DNA of 64,000 nt from Acidimicrobiia bacterium (GCA_009835395.1 VXXM01000039.1:80943-144942), one strand, 5' to 3'; shown: positions 42,414-51,776, counted from the stretch's first letter. Translations and numbers: made by a program. The notes: generated from the letters alone by a model not told the origin.

Positions 42414-44390
42414 TTGAACGAGCCCGGGTTGACACTCGTTGAGGCAACGAATGATCGCGTCCTTGTCGCCCTGCCGCGCCCGGTCCACCGAGCCCTGCAC
42501 CTCTCCAAGTACGTTCCGAGACCTCTGAGCCGCCTGCCGTCGCTCAGCCTGCCCGTTGAAACGCCGGCGCACGCGCCGGGGGCGCTTGCCGCGGCACTCG
42601 GTGCGATACCGCACCAGTACTGCGTCCGCGAAGTCGCGGTGCCCCAGATCCACCCCGGGATCGGGCCTTCCCAACCGTGGTCCCAGCCGGAGGGAAGCGC
42701 CCTCCTCGTTCCGGCGTCAACTGCGTGGGATCTCTCCTTTCGACGCAACCTGCCAACTGCACTACTTCTGGTTCCACATCAGTTGCCGATACCCGCGAGT
42801 GGCGTGCGTCTCCAACTCGCAGCTCAGTCAATCTTGGAGAGAACACAGCCCGAGACCCTCTTGCGAATCGCGCTGCACTGGGCATTCGCGTGCGATGTGT
42901 CTCACCGCCCTTGGGCGGCACACAACAGCACGCTTCTTCAGCATTCCCTGTCGGTGCCTGCGGAGAATGCGGCGCGCGTCGCAGATGCGCGAGACCGACT
43001 GGTCATTCCACAGGTGGTGCGCTTGGTTGCGATCGCCGCGGCGCTTCGGCTCTCCGCTGGGCCCTCCCTCGGGACCTTCGAGTACCAGGACGATCCGCCA
43101 CCGCTGAGGACTCTTGTAGACGCCTATTTCCCCAGCCTGGCCGAGGCAGTCGCCCCGACACCTGCAGAGGTTCGCACAGCGCTGTGGCTCCGGTCGTTCG
43201 AGTCGTCGTTCGAGGACGTCGGAGGCGACGCAGTGTCGCTGATGATGGCGCAGACCTTCGGCAAGCAGAGCATCGGGGAACCCCACGACGGTCTGGCCCG
43301 CTGGCTCTACTGGGTGAGCATGCCCGACGATCATCCACGCGGGACGTGGGCGACGAAAGACGCTCCCTCCGAGTTGCGCCGCGAGTTGCGCCCCACAGGC
43401 GAGTTGGATCTTCGCTCCGTCGCGTACCTCGTCCATACGATCCTGCCATTCCTGATGGAGTCGCAGGACACTGCGAATCAATTGTGGACGATCCCCACGC
43501 TCGCCAACATCACACACGGCGCGCAGCAACTCGACTTGTCGGGAGCTTGGAAGTTCTTCGGGAACAATCTCGTGCGGCAGGCCGACGACACAGACGACCT
43601 GCGCAGCCTGGCGGAAGCCGCGTTGCATCTCGGAGCTCCAGAAGCGGAGCCGCTTATCCTGCGGAAGGCGATCGAGCAATGGCTCATCGACCGCCCGTTC
43701 CTCCGATTCGATGACGGTGTGATCATCCCGATCGGGTTGCCGGAGATGGTGCACGGAGTGATCAGCGCGCTCGAAACATACAAGGGCCGGGGCGAGACCG
43801 GAAAGACAGGGCGACAGCGGATTGGGAACCTCTTGGGCGGATGCTTCGAGGCGTACGTAATGGAACTCGCGCATCGTCTCGACAACGACCACAGGGTGCT
43901 TGACCACACGGTGATCGATTCGGTGATCGGATCCGCCGGAAAACGGGGCGACCTGGTAGTCGCCGACGGACACGGATGGTATGTCGTCATCGAGGCGACG
44001 AAACGCAGCCTCCGCGGGGATATCCGCTACGGAGACGAAGAAGCGCTAGCGCGCTGGGCTGACGAGCACGTCGAGAAACTGGCACAAGCGCAATCGACAG
44101 AGCGATCTCTCCACGAGATCGCCGCTGCGGCACATTGCGCGCCGCCGCGCGAGTCAGCGTGTCTCGTCGTCTGCGATCTCCCGCTCCCGCAGACCTTCGG
44201 CTTGAACGCGATCTTTCACAGACGAACTGGGCTGCGCCATCGCCCCTTCATCTGCAGCATCTCCGAGTTCGAGATACTCATCGAGTTGGGGGGCGCGGGG
44301 TTCTCGGTGCCGTCACTCGTGGCTGCATGGCAGCAGGGCCAAGAAGACATTCCCCTAGGCCACTTCCTGGCACGGTGGCCGCGGTTCTAG
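42414..44390 (+). CDS. large unrecognised protein, possible PD-(D/E)xK-like nuclease C-terminus
   Basis: A 658-aa protein that I cannot assign by name. The first 450 residues are mixed helices without known motifs. Near residue 479 comes GGCFEAYVMELAHRL, near 513 GDLVVADGHGWYVVIEATKR. The order Glu, Asp, Glu-x-x-Lys is reminiscent of PD-(D/E)xK nucleases, though the last element is ExxK rather than ExK, so this is tentative. The TTG start at 42414 lacks a strong ribosome-binding site, and the true start could be later. It has long gaps on both sides and lies between DUF3644-like and TOPRIM-like genes, a context found in defence islands. Confidence 0.5.
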   Translation: MNEPGLTLVEATNDRVLVALPRPVHRALHLSKYVPRPLSRLPSLSLPVETPAHAPGALAAALGAIPHQYCVREVAVPQIHPGIGPSQPWSQPEGSALLVPASTAWDLSFRRNLPTALLLVPHQLPIPASGVRLQLAAQSILERTQPETLLRIALHWAFACDVSHRPWAAHNSTLLQHSLSVPAENAARVADARDRLVIPQVVRLVAIAAALRLSAGPSLGTFEYQDDPPPLRTLVDAYFPSLAEAVAPTPAEVRTALWLRSFESSFEDVGGDAVSLMMAQTFGKQSIGEPHDGLARWLYWVSMPDDHPRGTWATKDAPSELRRELRPTGELDLRSVAYLVHTILPFLMESQDTANQLWTIPTLANITHGAQQLDLSGAWKFFGNNLVRQADDTDDLRSLAEAALHLGAPEAEPLILRKAIEQWLIDRPFLRFDDGVIIPIGLPEMVHGVISALETYKGRGETGKTGRQRIGNLLGGCFEAYVMELAHRLDNDHRVLDHTVIDSVIGSAGKRGDLVVADGHGWYVVIEATKRSLRGDIRYGDEEALARWADEHVEKLAQAQSTERSLHEIAAAAHCAPPRESACLVVCDLPLPQTFGLNAIFHRRTGLRHRPFICSISEFEILIELGGAGFSVPSLVAAWQQGQEDIPLGHFLARWPRF

Positions 44391-45037
44391 ACGCCGCTGG
44401 GCCGCCATTCGCGACGCAACTCGGCCTGAAGCCGAATAGCGCCCTTACCGTTGGAGAACGCCGCCACGGTCCTCGCAAGCCGCTCAGGACACCGATCGTC
44501 CGTACCAGCAACGGTGAACCTCGACACTCACCGGAGGCGTCCGAGCAGCGCCAACGGCGTGGAACCAGCAACTGGCCAACTTGACGGCACGTTCGAGCCG
44601 GAGGAGCAGACGCCACCCGAACCTGCAGGAAGACTCAGTTCGCAGGTTTCGACGAGGTAGGGGCACTTGCCAAGACCTTCCACGGCACCAACTTCGTTGG
44701 TCTGCGTCTCTCGAAGTCACCAAGCGCCCCGCGGTTCTACACCGTCCCTCGGCCACAGATCTCCTCAAGTCGCTGCTCTCATACCGATGGTTGCCGGCCA
44801 AAACTGTTCTCTCCCCGACGCGTAGGCGTCGCCGGACATCCGGCTGATCGCCGCATTCACCGTTGCTGACCGGGCAACGACATGATGTGGAGTAGGGCTC
44901 AACGCAACGGAGGCCTTCGGGTTGTGTGGAGCCGGGCTACACGCACCGAATACTGGAGGAGGCGGGATCGTATTGGACTGTGCTCGTAGACTCTGCAGCC
45001 GAGCAAAGGGCCGAGACCTAGCCGATCACCACCGCTG
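44391..45037. other. 647-nt gap, no gene seen
   Basis: Three-frame scanning shows only short, compositionally noisy frames on both strands. Remnants of a former gene are possible but none could be assigned. A promoter for the gene at 45038 is expected within it. Confidence 0.4.
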
Positions 45038-46768
45038 ATGCCTCGACGACTTCCTATCTATGGCGTCTCGACGTTGCCGGCCCCGTGCGCGATGGACACT
45101 GTGGCGCTTCTCGCCGACCCGTACGTGTTCAGCCAGACCCCGCTTCTTTCTGGCTGGGCGTTTCTCGAGGAAACTCGCAAGCGCGGCGTCGACGTGACCG
45201 AAGCGCACCTGGAACTGCTCCACCGTCGTCGCCTGCTGCAGCCGTTCTACGAGGTTCATACGCGCCAGGTCGCTGCTCCGGTGGAGTACCCGGAAGTCGA
45301 CCCCGAAGGTTGGACGGCTGAGCACGTTGTTCACCAAGCGCACGAAGAGGGACGCTTGAGTGATCCCGCCAATCGGCGCTGGTCGCCTTGGCCGAATCGT
45401 CGATCCCGACGGGCGTTCTACTACTCGCGCTACCAGCTACTCGCGATTCGAGGAATCGACTCGTGGTTCACTGCCAGCCTGCTGCCGGGTCCGGATCTTG
45501 GGCTGTCTTGGGAACTTGAACCCTCGGCTCGTGAGGAGCGCGAAGCGTCCAGGCGAGAAAGATTCTTAGCGTGGACGCTCGAGGCGCTATCCGGGAGGCA
45601 TCGTGGCAATGCGATCGGGCTGCACTCCCTTCGGAGGCCGTTCATCACGGCCGACCCTTGGTGCGCAGATGACTATTGGCGCTATGTGGATGAGGACAGT
45701 CCAGTTCGACTCGTCGATGAACAGGATCTTCGGCAAGACACCCTGGTGCGTCAGGCCGACTATCTCCTCGCGTCGGCCGGCGTGATCGATCCGCTAGGAG
45801 AATGGCACCGGATCGTCCGACTCGCGGACCCGGGCACGTGGGGCCGCTTGCGCTTTGATGCGCTGATTGCGAACGATCTCCGCGTCGCCGCTGAGGTGAT
45901 TGCCCGCCATGTGGACTCTCCTCACGACGTCGATTTGAAGAGTTCCCTGCTCGCGCCAAGACCCGGGGTCATCACACCGCGAGATGAGCGCATCCGCGTG
46001 ACCCCTGCGGAACGCTGGGACGCCCTGCAGACGTTCGGACTCGGCAACCGCGCGTCGCTTGTTCTCGCCGTGGAGGGACAATCCGAGGCGCTGATAACAG
46101 AACGCGTCCTTCGCGAGATCGCCCCTGATACCGGGCACCTCCGCATCGAAATAGTCCCACTCCAAGGCAACCAGCGAGACGTCACGCTGCTCGCACGCGC
46201 GGTGGCCGCCCCCGAGATAGACGCTGATGCGCCACGGTACGCCCGTGTGACCGTGCCGATAACGACGCTGCTCGTCATGGTCGACGCCGAGCACAACTAC
46301 GAGACCGAGGACAAGGCGCGAGCCAAGCACGACGCGATGGTGGCCAGCATTTGGGAGTCTCTGCCGCGTCGCCTGCAGAGCCCCGAAATGAGACAGATGC
46401 TCACACGGATGCTCCTTGTTCGCACCTGGCGCCACGAGTTCGAGTTCGCGCACTGGTCCGACAATGAACTGACCACGGCTCTCCAGAACGTGTCACCCCA
46501 CGCTGCGGCGATGCCGACTGACGAACTCCGCCAACACCTAGAGAGCTGCCGTCGCAACGGCGGCAAGATCAAATCCGTCTGGAAACACTGGCCTACAGAG
46601 CCGAGCAAGGTCGCCCTAGCAGAAGCGCTCTGGCCCACCCTCGCAGAGCGGATCGTCAGTCAGGCGCCGGAAGAGACAATCCCAATCGTGCGATACATCC
46701 GCGAAGGCATCACTGTGGCCGCCGACATGATCAGAATCGGCGCAGTCCGACGCGCCACAAGCGCCTAG
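45038..46768 (+). CDS. large unrecognised protein with possible TOPRIM domain
   Basis: A 576-aa protein. Residues 1-330 are helical with repeated Arg/Trp/Tyr motifs (WPNRRSRRAFYYSRYQLLAI) and no family I recognise. From about residue 340, SLVLAVEGQSEALITERVL and then TTLLVMVDAEHNYETEDKA recall a TOPRIM fold: a glutamate after a hydrophobic strand (E346) and a later DxE (D415, E417), as in OLD-family nucleases where DxD is usual. The last part, RTWRHEFEFAHWSDNELTTAL, is also reminiscent of OLD-like ends. It may be a phage-defence nuclease; the assignment is weak. ATG 45038 is the first start. Confidence 0.5.
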   Translation: MPRRLPIYGVSTLPAPCAMDTVALLADPYVFSQTPLLSGWAFLEETRKRGVDVTEAHLELLHRRRLLQPFYEVHTRQVAAPVEYPEVDPEGWTAEHVVHQAHEEGRLSDPANRRWSPWPNRRSRRAFYYSRYQLLAIRGIDSWFTASLLPGPDLGLSWELEPSAREEREASRRERFLAWTLEALSGRHRGNAIGLHSLRRPFITADPWCADDYWRYVDEDSPVRLVDEQDLRQDTLVRQADYLLASAGVIDPLGEWHRIVRLADPGTWGRLRFDALIANDLRVAAEVIARHVDSPHDVDLKSSLLAPRPGVITPRDERIRVTPAERWDALQTFGLGNRASLVLAVEGQSEALITERVLREIAPDTGHLRIEIVPLQGNQRDVTLLARAVAAPEIDADAPRYARVTVPITTLLVMVDAEHNYETEDKARAKHDAMVASIWESLPRRLQSPEMRQMLTRMLLVRTWRHEFEFAHWSDNELTTALQNVSPHAAAMPTDELRQHLESCRRNGGKIKSVWKHWPTEPSKVALAEALWPTLAERIVSQAPEETIPIVRYIREGITVAADMIRIGAVRRATSA

Positions 46769-46916
46769 CGCGTACACACCGCCCCGCCGATCAATCACCG
46801 TCGTGTCGTGGAGCAGGATGTCGACGTGGGCACCGCGGAGGCGCTCCGCGCTCGCCGGATAGCGTTCGGCCGCCCGGCCACGGCACGGCGAGGAGACCAA
46901 CCAAAGGAGGCAACCG

Positions 46917-47231
46917 ATGGACCGAGAGGAGCGGCGTCGACGGCGTCGCGAACAGAACGAGCGCGAGGTCGACCGCATCATGCGAAAGGCAGAACTTGCA
47001 CGCGCTGCGTGGAACCCGGATCTAGACGAGAGTCGTCTCCCGCCCTACACCGATTTGGGTTTCGACGAGGAGATTCGTCCGGTCGTGATCGTCGGGTTAC
47101 CCGGCCCGTGGTATCTGGCCAAGCGGCTGATCGGCGTCTACCTGGTCCTGCTGGCGATCACTGTCGGCGTCGCGATCGTATTCGCTCTCTCAATAGCATC
47201 CTGCACTGCGCTCAACTCCTTGGCCATGTAG
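46917..47231 (+). CDS. small single-pass membrane protein
   Basis: A 104-aa protein preceded by a strong AAAGGAGG site, which makes it likely real. Residues 1-30 are strongly charged and coiled-coil-prone (REERRRRRREQNEREVDRIM), the middle is acidic, and residues 70-98 form one hydrophobic helix (LIGVYLVLLAITVGVAIVFA). It may be an N-in, C-out membrane anchor. No family is recognised. It lies between the TOPRIM-like gene and the AbiE-like pair. Confidence 0.6.
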   Translation: MDREERRRRRREQNEREVDRIMRKAELARAAWNPDLDESRLPPYTDLGFDEEIRPVVIVGLPGPWYLAKRLIGVYLVLLAITVGVAIVFALSIASCTALNSLAM

Positions 47232-47601
47232 CGAACTGCCGACCGGGTGAGGCGCACCCGCGCCGAGGAGGCCAAGCGGCGACGGAGCCGGCCATTGCGC
47301 GCCCCTGTTCCTGGAGCTTCTGTAGGCCACCACGCCGACTCGATCCGGAGACCAAGAAATAGCCCGACTCGTCCACTTCAGCGGCTTCCTGTTCATTGCG
47401 CTAGGTGTCGCCCGTGCTCGTGGAGTGGGGCTCCGCACAACCTTGGCCGGAAGCCCGTTGTCCGTTGGGAGAGCGCGAGACTGGGGAGACTCGGTACTCG
47501 CCGCCTCGATCGCGGAGCGCATTTCGACTGGCGACCTGCCGTGGGGTTCCTCGGTGTCGAGTTGCGTCTCGTTCCCGATGAGCGCGACACCACGCGAGTG
47601 G
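47232..47601. other. 370-nt gap, no gene seen
   Basis: No frame with coding character; frames on both strands are short. It separates the small membrane-protein gene (plus) from the nucleotidyltransferase gene (minus), so it should contain two terminators, none of which is obvious. Confidence 0.4.
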
Positions 47602-48435
47602 CTAGACGCCGAGGTCGTCGGCCTCTGGGGCTGCCGGGGGAGAGGAGCGACGGTTGGAGGTGGAGGAGGGGGGATCAGTCGCTAGGCCCGCGCCGGGGAG
47701 CAGAGTGCGCAGCGTGAGCCTCGCCCGGGCCGCTTCGGGGGCGGCGAGGTCCCCCCAGACAGGGTGCTCTGGTGACGCGAGTTCCGTCACGGCGCGCAGG
47801 CGTGCCCGGTCTTTGTGGGAGAGCTGCGGTGCCAGCGTCGGGGGATCTGCCACGAGGCTCAGCAGTAAGGCGAGATCGCCGAGTTGGACCTGCTGGTCGC
47901 GGTGCACGGAGACTGCGGCGGCCTTGCAGATGATCGCCCCCAGCAACGAGGGACGCGGAATGTGCCCCTCGACGCCCTCGTGGGTCACAGGCAGCAGTTC
48001 GGTGCGTGCGAGTGCTTGTGTCCCGCCGGGGACTTGGATCGTGCGACCCGGCGGGGTCGTCGTCAGGTCGGCGCGTCGGCCGAGGCCTTCGGGTGCCAGC
48101 ACGTCGATTACGGCGTGCCCCCGGCGGTAGCGATGAGCGACACCGTCGGGGGACTCTCCGGTCGGCGTGAACCCGGTGGCCTCGATGTGGCGGACGAAGT
48201 CGCCTACGGCGCCGGCGACGACTCGGGCGTTCACGAGGATGTCCAGATCGGTCGAGATGCGAGCCGGCTCGGTGCCGTGTTCGAGTGCGTGTAGCAGGAC
48301 CATCTGGCCGCCGATGAGGGTCCAGCTGTCGGGTTTGGCGGCGGCGAGTTCGCACAACGTGGCCCAGATCTCAACAGCCGGGCTCGGAGCCGGTGGCAGC
48401 ACCAGAGGCGGGCCCGGCAGCCTCGGGACGCTCAC
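47602..48435 (-). CDS. AbiEii-like nucleotidyltransferase (toxin candidate)
   Basis: A 277-aa protein of the AbiEii/nucleotidyltransferase fold. The core IGGQMVLLHALEHG (GG-x9-S/T-type loop) is followed by RISTDLDILVNA, with the DxD metal-binding pair; later segments YRRGHAVIDVLAPEG supply a third acidic residue. It ends in a Ser/Pro-rich tail. The start ATG 48435 overlaps the stop of the HTH gene by 4 nt. In AbiE systems, a nucleotidyltransferase toxin is preceded by a DNA-binding antitoxin, and this gene order matches. Substrate (tRNA in characterised relatives) is not shown here. Confidence 0.7.
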   Translation of the reverse strand: MSVPRLPGPPLVLPPAPSPAVEIWATLCELAAAKPDSWTLIGGQMVLLHALEHGTEPARISTDLDILVNARVVAGAVGDFVRHIEATGFTPTGESPDGVAHRYRRGHAVIDVLAPEGLGRRADLTTTPPGRTIQVPGGTQALARTELLPVTHEGVEGHIPRPSLLGAIICKAAAVSVHRDQQVQLGDLALLLSLVADPPTLAPQLSHKDRARLRAVTELASPEHPVWGDLAAPEAARARLTLRTLLPGAGLATDPPSSTSNRRSSPPAAPEADDLGV

Positions 48436-49097
48436 AGGCTGGCCAGCAGCTCGGCGCCGAGGCGGCGCTCGCGAGCGTTCGGGGATTCCGCGAGATCCAC
48501 GGCGACGACGGGCAGCGGCGCCGCCGTGGCGCCCGGCGGGAACGGCCAGCAGGCGTCCTGCACCGTGTGTAGGCGCACGTTGTGAGGATCAGCGCCCTCC
48601 TCCATCGGCACTTCCTCGAGCAGGGTCGCCAACTCGCCGGCGCGGACATAAGCGTCGAGGGGGCCGGTGCCGGCGAGGGCCAGGCCATGGTCGGGAGCGG
48701 CGCTGGCGGCGGTGCGGACCACCCCGTCGCGGTCCGCGATTCGCGGGACCGCCGCGGGGTGCGCGTAGAACCAGCGGAGCGCCGCGCGCTCCCGGAGCTG
48801 GTCCAACAGCTCGCCCAACCCACGGGCGTAGCGCTCGCGGGCTCGGCTACGCGCCGCCGGTGACCCGGCGGGCTCCTCGCCGCAGGCCAACGCCAGGACC
48901 GCCCACGCGGCCGCCGCGGTCCACGGCCGGTGAGCAGGACGACGCGCCCGCTCGGCCAAGCGCAGCGCCGGCTCGTCGACCACCCACACGCCGCCAACAC
49001 GCTGACCCGCCAGCGCGCCACGCAAGAGCATCTGGCGCACCCGCCGCGGGCTCACCCCCAACTCCTCGGCCGCCGCCGCGACGCTGAACAACCTCAT
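48432..49097 (-). CDS. HTH DNA-binding protein, likely partner of the nucleotidyltransferase
   Basis: A 221-aa protein with an excisionase-like helix-turn-helix at residues 1-40: RLFSVAAAAEELGVSPRRVR and VGGVWVVDEPALRLAERA. The remaining 180 residues are unfamiliar, with an Ala-rich helix (WTAAAAWAVLALACGEEP) and a C-terminal LPVVAVDLAESPNARERRLG. It resembles AbiEi-type antitoxins only in layout (N-terminal DNA-binding domain, co-encoded with a nucleotidyltransferase). A possible -10 (TATGCT) sits 7 nt before ATG 49097, suggesting a leaderless message. The system could be a type IV toxin-antitoxin pair. Confidence 0.6.
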   Translation of the reverse strand: MRLFSVAAAAEELGVSPRRVRQMLLRGALAGQRVGGVWVVDEPALRLAERARRPAHRPWTAAAAWAVLALACGEEPAGSPAARSRARERYARGLGELLDQLRERAALRWFYAHPAAVPRIADRDGVVRTAASAAPDHGLALAGTGPLDAYVRAGELATLLEEVPMEEGADPHNVRLHTVQDACWPFPPGATAAPLPVVAVDLAESPNARERRLGAELLASL

Positions 49098-49173
49098 TAC
49101 ATAAGCATACCGCATTCGGCTACGTTCGGAGACGCGGTCCTCATGCTCGGCACGGGCGCCGCCGCGGAGACAG

Positions 49174-50106
49174 CTATGGCTCGATCCAGTGGGCGTGCAT
49201 CTGCTTGAGGTCCAGTACCGCCGCCCAGCCGGAGCGGCCCTCGTGGTTGAGGCCGTACACCTCGGTGTCGGCGGGGCGGATGTGTTCGTGGTTGCGGCGG
49301 TGCCAGTGGCCATGGAACAGCAGTCGGGGCCTGGTCGCCGCCACGGCGGCCTGCAACAGGTCCTTCACGTCGGCGCACTCTGCGGCGATCCATGCCGGGA
49401 CCGGCATGCCCTCGCCGAGGCCGGCCACTCCGCCGGGGGCGTCGTGGGTGAACAGCACGTCGAGACCGTCGGGCGCGTTCGCGACCAGGCGGCGCTGGTC
49501 CGTCCAGGTGGGCGCCTCGCTGTCGGGCCACCGGTAGGCGGGGTTCGCGAAGTACTTGTCGGGGCTGACCGCGCCGCCGAGGGCGCCGCACCGCCGACCG
49601 GCCCAGGTCCAGGTGCTGCCCCGGTCGGCCCACCACAGCGACCCGCCGAGGTGCACCGGCCGGCCCGCCGAACGCAACTCGGCGACCTCGGGGCGCTCCA
49701 GGTAGCGGTCCAGGCACGGCCACACCTCGTGGTTGCCGTCGAGGACGATGAACGGCACCGGCGAAGACATGGCGCGGCGCATCGCGTCGGGCCACGGCAC
49801 CGGCTCGCCGCTGAGGTTCATCCGCTGTGGCGGCCAGAGCGTCGACGAGCCGTCCTGCAGCCAGAAATCGCCGACCTGCACCACGGCGTCGCACTCCTCG
49901 AAGGCGGCGATGTGCACCGCGCCGCGCACCCACAAGCCCTCGCTGTGAACGTCGCCGACCACCACGACCCGCCGCACCGCCCCGTCGGCGACGTCAGGCG
50001 CATCCTCCCAGGCGCGCTCGGGAGCGAAACGGAACTCCGCGAAATCCCCGACAGGCGCCGGCGGCGGCGGCCAAGCAGTCACACGCCCACCGTACCCACG
50101 GGGCAT
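49174..50106 (-). CDS. calcineurin-like metallophosphoesterase
   Basis: A 310-aa cytoplasmic metallophosphoesterase. Metal-ligand motifs appear in order: VVVGDVHSE, VVQVGDFW, VLDGNHE, LFTHDAP and FHGHWHR. The C-terminus (EVYGLNHEGRSGWAAVLDLK) closes the fold. The start is not certain: ATG 50106 precedes the first core strand by about 45 residues, while ATG 50232 would add a low-complexity extension reaching towards the tmRNA gene. The likely activity is phosphodiester or phosphate ester hydrolysis with two metals; substrate unknown. Confidence 0.85.
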   Translation of the reverse strand: MPRGYGGRVTAWPPPPAPVGDFAEFRFAPERAWEDAPDVADGAVRRVVVVGDVHSEGLWVRGAVHIAAFEECDAVVQVGDFWLQDGSSTLWPPQRMNLSGEPVPWPDAMRRAMSSPVPFIVLDGNHEVWPCLDRYLERPEVAELRSAGRPVHLGGSLWWADRGSTWTWAGRRCGALGGAVSPDKYFANPAYRWPDSEAPTWTDQRRLVANAPDGLDVLFTHDAPGGVAGLGEGMPVPAWIAAECADVKDLLQAAVAATRPRLLFHGHWHRRNHEHIRPADTEVYGLNHEGRSGWAAVLDLKQMHAHWIEP

Positions 50107-50259
50107 GACAAGGCCGCCCGGGTCTGGCCACGACAGCCCGGTCGGCAGGATCAGGTCAACGAGGCGCAGCGGCGTGTCGGCGGCGGCGGGTACCGGCGCC
50201 GCCGGGACAAGACCCCGGGCCACTCCGCTCATGACGCCGCATGAAGAATCAGGGGATCG

Positions 50260-50644
50260 TGGAGCTGGGGGGAATCGAACCCCCGTCCGCCGAGCGGTCG
50301 CCGGCTCCGATACGACCATTCCCGATTGCCGCGTTGCGGGTGGCGCGCCGCCGGGTCGGCTGCCCGTTAGGGCTCCGCCGGATCTTTCTCCGGTGTCAGC
50401 GGTCTTTCTCGCCGTCAGCGGTCTTTCCCAACTGTCCTCCCCTGCTTCTGTTGCCAGGCTGCAGCGGACAGGCCCCGCGTGCCCCCGTGGGGGTCGCAGT
50501 TACCTCACTGTCCGATCTGTCGATCAGGCGGCGAGGAGCACGGGTTCATCATTGCCGTGTCTAGTGGTGCCCCGTTTTTAGAGTCTGAGCAACTCCGGTC
50601 GCGTAGCACGGTTCCCGGTCTCGACGTCGAAACCGATCAGCCCC
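50260..50644 (-). ncRNA. ssrA: tmRNA
   Basis: The 5' end begins GGGGCUGAUCGGUUUCGACG, the classical tmRNA start. The 3' end has GGGGUUCGAUUCCCCC-like T-arm sequence and closes the acceptor stem as CAGCUCC pairing with GGGGCUG (one G-U). CCA is not encoded. The internal tag frame reads GGC AAU GAU GAA CCC GUG CUC CUC GCC GCC UGA, giving the tag GNDEPVLLAA, which lines up with the E. coli ANDENYALAA tag. The stretch before it keeps an A four bases upstream of the resume codon. smpB lies just upstream on the same strand, as in many actinobacteria. Length is 385 nt. Confidence 0.93.
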
Positions 50645-50731
50645 TTGTCAATGTGCGGTACGACCCACTGTACCGAAACCCTGCGACATCGGTTCCCGGG
50701 CGCCCGACGCTCGCCGGCAAGGCGATCTGAG

Positions 50732-51220
50732 TCAGCGGACTTCCCGGTCGTGCTCGCGGGCTGCCTGCGACAGCGCCCGGCGGGCCTCCAGTTCGGCCTC
50801 CCGGCGGGCCAGGATCGTCCGCCGGTCCACCTTGCGGCGGCGCCGCGCCAGCGCCATCTCCACCTTCGCCCGCCCGTCGCGGAAGTACAGCGACAGCGGG
50901 ATCAGCAGCAGGCGGTCCTGCTCGACGCGCGCCTTGATGCGGTTGATCTCGGCCCGGTGCAGCAGCAGCTTGCGCGGCCGGTCGGGATCGGGAGCGAACG
51001 CCTGGGCGACACTCGGTTGCGGGGGCACGTGCATGGAGTGCAGCCAGACCTCGCCGCCCGACACCCGCCCGTACGCCTCGGCCAGGGTCACGGTGCCCTC
51101 GCGCAGCGCCTTCACCTCGCTGCCCCGCAGCACCAGCCCGCACTCATAGCTGCCGAGGATCTCGAAGTCGCGCTGGGCGCGCCGGTTCCTGGCGACCACC
51201 TTGACTTCGGACTCGTCCAT
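50732..51220 (-). CDS. smpB: SsrA-binding protein SmpB
   Basis: A 162-aa SmpB, the tmRNA-binding partner that brings tmRNA to stalled ribosomes. Motifs are ARNRRAQRDFEILGSYECGL, LRGSEVKALREGTVTLAEAY, RKLLLHRAEINRIKARVEQD and the C-terminal basic tail KVDRRTILARREAELEAR. The oligonucleotide-binding fold is intact and a charged C-terminal tail mimics a codon-anticodon segment. ssrA is encoded 87 nt downstream in the same direction. Start ATG 51220 is the first in frame. Confidence 0.95.
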   Translation of the reverse strand: MDESEVKVVARNRRAQRDFEILGSYECGLVLRGSEVKALREGTVTLAEAYGRVSGGEVWLHSMHVPPQPSVAQAFAPDPDRPRKLLLHRAEINRIKARVEQDRLLLIPLSLYFRDGRAKVEMALARRRRKVDRRTILARREAELEARRALSQAAREHDREVR

Positions 51221-51287
51221 GAGCGCAGGTTAACGAGCCGCCGGCGCGAGGGTGGGCTGCGGGGTGCGGCGACGTAACCTTGCGCCC

Positions 51288-51704
51288 GTGCTGGGGCTTA
51301 GCCGCGAGACCTACGACGGGATGCTGGCCCACGCCGTCGCCGGCCTGCCGCAGGAGGCCTGCGGGCTGTTCGCCGCCGCCTCCGAGGACGGCGAGGTGGA
51401 GACCTTCTACCCGATGGCCAACGCCGCCGCCTCCGAGACCCTCTACGAGTTCGACGGCGCCGAGCACCTGGCGGTCGAGAAGCGGGCCGAGGAGTCGGGC
51501 CTCACGGTCGTCGGCGTCATGCACTCACACACCCGCAGCACGGCCTACCCGTCGCCGACCGACGTGGCCCAGGCCACCCGCTTCGACCCGCTCGGCGTGT
51601 GGCACTACGTGATCGTCTCGCTGAAGCACCCCGAGCCGGCGCTGCGCAGCTACCGCATCGTCGGCGGCATCATCGAGGAGGAGCAGGTCCAGGTCCCCGG
51701 CTGA
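51288..51704 (+). CDS. JAMM/MPN metallopeptidase, Mec-like
   Basis: A 138-aa JAMM domain. The zinc motif reads HSHTRSTAYPSPTD (H-x-H-x(7)-S-x-x-D) with the upstream catalytic glutamate in QEACGLFAA. In Mycobacterium tuberculosis, Mec removes cysteine from the carrier CysO in an operon mec-cysO-cysM. Here a CysM-like gene follows 72 nt later, but CysO is absent. GTG 51288 is the start (CGCCC upstream, weak). Cysteine synthesis by the CysO route is inferred from neighbourhood. Confidence 0.85.
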   Translation: MLGLSRETYDGMLAHAVAGLPQEACGLFAAASEDGEVETFYPMANAAASETLYEFDGAEHLAVEKRAEESGLTVVGVMHSHTRSTAYPSPTDVAQATRFDPLGVWHYVIVSLKHPEPALRSYRIVGGIIEEEQVQVPG

Positions 51705-51776
51705 GGGCGGGCCGAGGCATCACCACCCACCGGTAGAATTACCAGCGATTCGGTCAACAATTCCCCCCGGCCCGCC

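Noticed and set aside
50255..50300. tRNA-like 3' end near 50260 as a separate tRNA
   Set aside because: It is the 3' end of tmRNA; the matching 5' acceptor strand lies 385 nt away and smpB is adjacent.
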